7,929 nt of DNA. Source: CAYQQO01 sp964420115. GTDB lineage: Bacteria > Patescibacteriota > Minisyncoccia > Portnoybacterales > UBA2143. Location: contig CAYQQO010000029.1 in the NCBI GenBank assembly GCA_964420115.1, forward strand, positions 1 through 7,929, read 5' to 3'. Under the pieces are notes generated by a model. The model had not been told where the DNA came from. It saw only the letters and a list, made by a program, of their open reading frames with translations, and made no database searches. This document shows positions 6,296-7,929 of this stretch, in pieces. The position numbers and the translations under genes were made by a program. The number at the start of each line of letters is the position of its first letter. Position 1 is the stretch's first letter.

Positions 6296-6326
6296 AAAAA
6301 ACCGGAAAGGAATTTTCTGGTTTTTT
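6296..6326. terminator. Bidirectional intrinsic terminator between parB and rel
   Basis: A6 plus ACCGGAAA-type left arm (6296-6308), loop GGAAT (6309-6313) and right arm TTTCTGG followed by T6 (6314-6326). The core stem is 9 bp with one G-U pair. T-rich tails lie on both strands. It sits 15 bases after the parB stop and 6 bases beyond the rel stop, so it ends both converging transcripts. Confidence 0.88.
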
Positions 6327-6332
6327 GTTTTT

Positions 6333-7814
6333 TTAATTATTCTTGTGCCAACTTCTTATTCTGTGTTTGGCTTGGTTTGTTTTAACAAATTGGAGCCAGT
6401 CGCGGTTAGGTTTTTTGTCTTTTTGAGTAATAATTTCAATAACTTGTCCGTTTTGCAGGGGTTGTGACAAAGTGGAAAGCTTGCCGTCAATTTTTGCCCC
6501 ACTGCACTGGTCGCCAATATCGCTATGTATATTATAGGCAAAATCAACAGGCGTGGCTCCTTCAGGCAGGTCAATAATGTCTCCTTTGGGGGTAAAAACA
6601 AAAATACGGTCTTTTAAGAAATCAATTTTTAATGAATCAAGAAATTCCTGCGGGGAGGAAAATTGTTCTTTTTGCCATTCGCGCAATTGTTCTATCCACG
6701 CAATTTCTTTTAATGTTTCTTTGCTTGGAGTTTCTTTAAAAATTTTGCCTTTAAAATAATTTTTAAGGCTTCTTTTCTCGCTATAATGCCAGTGCGCGGC
6801 AATACCGCGCTCTGCTTCTTCGTGTATTTCCGGCGTCCTTATTTGGATTTCAGTGATTTTGCCTCCATCGCAAAAAACAGTCGTATGTAAAGATCGGTAG
6901 CCATTAGGCTTGGGTATGGCAATATAGTCTTTGATCCTGCCGATTAACGGCTTCCATTGTTTATGGATAATTCCTAAGGCGGCGTAACAGCTTTCAATAT
7001 CAGGGACAATTATTCTTAAAGCAACTAAATCATAAATTTTATGCCAATCATAGTCGTAGCGGAGAAGTTTTTTGTACAAGCTGTAATAATGTTTTGTTCG
7101 GGCATGAATTTCAATTACTTTAATTCCCTTTTTAGCTAGTATTTTTCTTAGCTTAGGAGTAATTTTATCTAATTGTTTTTGCCCGCTTACAAATTTATCT
7201 TGAACTTGACTGGTAATTTCTTTATATTCTTTTGGATAAACATACGAGAAGGATAAGTCTTCCAAATAGCCTTTTAATTCACCAATGCCTAAACGGTGAG
7301 CTAAAGGAGCATAAATTTCTAAAACGGCTGAAGCAAGCCGTTTTTGTTTTTCCGGAGGAAGAGCATAAAGAGTTTTCATGTTATGGAGCTGATCAGCCAA
7401 TTTTATCAGAATGACCCGGATGTCTTTAGCCATAGCGAGAAAAATTTTACGCAAATTTTCCATCTGCTTAACTTTTTCTCTGTCTTTGTGCTCGTATTTA
7501 ATTTTTTCTATAAAGGTGATTCCTTCAACTAAAAAGGCGATTTCGTCGCCAAATTCTTTTTTTATTTCTTCAAGTTTTACCGGAGTATATTCCAAAACAT
7601 CATGCAATAAACCAGCCGCTAAGGAGGCAGCGTCTAATTTGAGATCGGCTAAAACATAAGCTGTTTCCATGAGATGGTCTAGGCGGGTATCTCCATTTGA
7701 TCTTAATTGTCCCTGATGCGCTTTTTCAACAAACTGGTAGGCCCGCTCAATGATTTTAGTGTCAGCTTCAGGACGAGCCTGTTTAAATTTATTTATGACT
7801 TTTTTAATAGTCAT
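6333..7814 (-). CDS. rel: RelA/SpoT-family (p)ppGpp enzyme, short form ending after TGS, altered hydrolase site
   Basis: Stringent-response enzyme making (and in bifunctional members degrading) (p)ppGpp. Numbered from ATG 7814 (493 aa): an HD hydrolase domain (~20-180) with R38, H47, H71-D72, E75 and D141-N145. The family HDxxED motif reads HDVLEYT, so the Asp equivalent to D82 of the Streptococcus enzyme is Tyr76. The synthetase domain (~230-345) looks complete: R239/K241, D262, RIKD at 293-296 (the RXKD form of bifunctional enzymes), PKPNGYRSLH at 301-310, EIQIRT at 322-327. A TGS domain (~402-465) follows, and the protein stops soon after, without the helical, zinc-finger and ACT domains of ~700-aa long Rel. 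The stop abuts a terminator, so the short form is genuine here. The frame is open to ATG 7880, but MTIKKVINKFKQARPEAD is the usual Rel beginning and a strong promoter lies within the extra 22 codons. Confidence 0.93.
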   Translation of the reverse strand: MTIKKVINKFKQARPEADTKIIERAYQFVEKAHQGQLRSNGDTRLDHLMETAYVLADLKLDAASLAAGLLHDVLEYTPVKLEEIKKEFGDEIAFLVEGITFIEKIKYEHKDREKVKQMENLRKIFLAMAKDIRVILIKLADQLHNMKTLYALPPEKQKRLASAVLEIYAPLAHRLGIGELKGYLEDLSFSYVYPKEYKEITSQVQDKFVSGQKQLDKITPKLRKILAKKGIKVIEIHARTKHYYSLYKKLLRYDYDWHKIYDLVALRIIVPDIESCYAALGIIHKQWKPLIGRIKDYIAIPKPNGYRSLHTTVFCDGGKITEIQIRTPEIHEEAERGIAAHWHYSEKRSLKNYFKGKIFKETPSKETLKEIAWIEQLREWQKEQFSSPQEFLDSLKIDFLKDRIFVFTPKGDIIDLPEGATPVDFAYNIHSDIGDQCSGAKIDGKLSTLSQPLQNGQVIEIITQKDKKPNRDWLQFVKTNQAKHRIRSWHKNN

Positions 7815-7821
7815 GTTTTTA

Positions 7822-7849
7822 ATTATATTAGAAATTTGTTCTTTGGCAA
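7822..7849 (-). promoter_or_regulatory. Promoter of rel, predicting a leaderless or near-leaderless transcript
   Basis: On the minus strand TTGCCA (7849-7844, 5 of 6 matches), a 16-base spacer, and perfect TATAAT (7827-7822). The ATG at 7814 begins after 7 further bases, about where transcription should start. There is no SD before this ATG. The elements lie inside the extra codons that the longer reading (start 7880) would require, and so argue for the 7814 start. Confidence 0.55.
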
Positions 7850-7887
7850 GAGACCTGTTTGTGTTTTTTGAAAGCTGCATAAGTTCA

Positions 7888-7925
7888 CATACATATTGGA
7901 CTCTTTAAGGGTCTGAATATGTATG
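7888..7925. repeat. Perfect 10-bp inverted repeat with inner hairpin at the right edge
   Basis: CATACATATT (7888-7897) and AATATGTATG (7916-7925) are exact reverse complements. Between them, GACTCT-type bases 7899-7904 pair with 7908-7913 (one G-T pair) around a 3-base loop, so the whole unit could fold as one long hairpin. Neither side has a T-tract, which argues against a simple terminator. It lies 8 bases upstream of the longer rel reading (ATG 7880), or 73 bases upstream of the preferred start. It could be an operator, an element end or an assembly artefact; the window ends 4 bases later. Confidence 0.6.
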
Positions 7926-7929
7926 CAGA

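Noticed and set aside
7657..7672. TGTTTCCATGAGATGG as a possible parS site
   Set aside because: Only the first six bases match the parS arm; the central CACGTG and the second arm are absent, and it lies within rel coding sequence.
1..7929. Reassigned TGA (Gly) code as in some CPR groups
   Set aside because: All genes are full length under the standard bacterial code, and I found no gene that needs TGA read-through.

Overview
The window looks like chromosomal DNA from an AT-rich bacterium with a streamlined genome. A Patescibacteria/CPR relative (Parcubacteria-like) is my best guess. This is inference from compact housekeeping genes, the near absence of Shine-Dalgarno (SD) sequences, a Rel protein that ends just after its TGS domain, and overall protein style. 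The standard code with three stops fits every gene. No CRISPR array, insertion sequence or obviously novel multi-gene system is present. The interest lies in gene remnants, regulatory layout and one active-site substitution.

Region 1-722 holds remnants. On the minus strand, bases 1-61 encode an internal piece of a TlyA/FtsJ-like rRNA methyltransferase that runs off the left edge. From about base 63 on the plus strand lies a tyrosine recombinase (XerC/D-like). It has lost its N-terminus and is broken by two single-base indels in A-runs that cancel each other, yet it keeps every catalytic residue. The two genes point away from each other and both lack their 5' ends, so their meeting point looks like a deletion or rearrangement junction, or an assembly join.

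Region 727-3154 is an intact leucyl-tRNA synthetase followed by a hairpin shared with the converging gene. Region 3190-3588 (minus) is a stand-alone response regulator receiver domain with higher GC and the only strong SD in the window. Region 3674-4315 is tsaC (threonylcarbamoyl-AMP synthase for tRNA t6A), whose terminator is shared with a converging tRNA-Leu(CAA) gene at 4347-4433.

Region 4444-6326 starts with back-to-back promoters for the tRNA (minus) and parA (plus), then the chromosome-partition pair parA-parB and a terminator. Region 6333-7814 (minus) is a RelA/SpoT-type (p)ppGpp enzyme. Its likely start is 22 codons downstream of the longest ORF start, because a good promoter lies inside the extra codons and puts the transcript start at the ATG. 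Its hydrolase active site has Tyr where the family has an essential Asp. The window ends in a perfect 10-bp inverted repeat.

Taken together the genes cover leucine decoding (leuS, tRNA-Leu), tRNA modification (tsaC), chromosome segregation (parAB) and the stringent response (rel). All three converging gene pairs share a bidirectional terminator.
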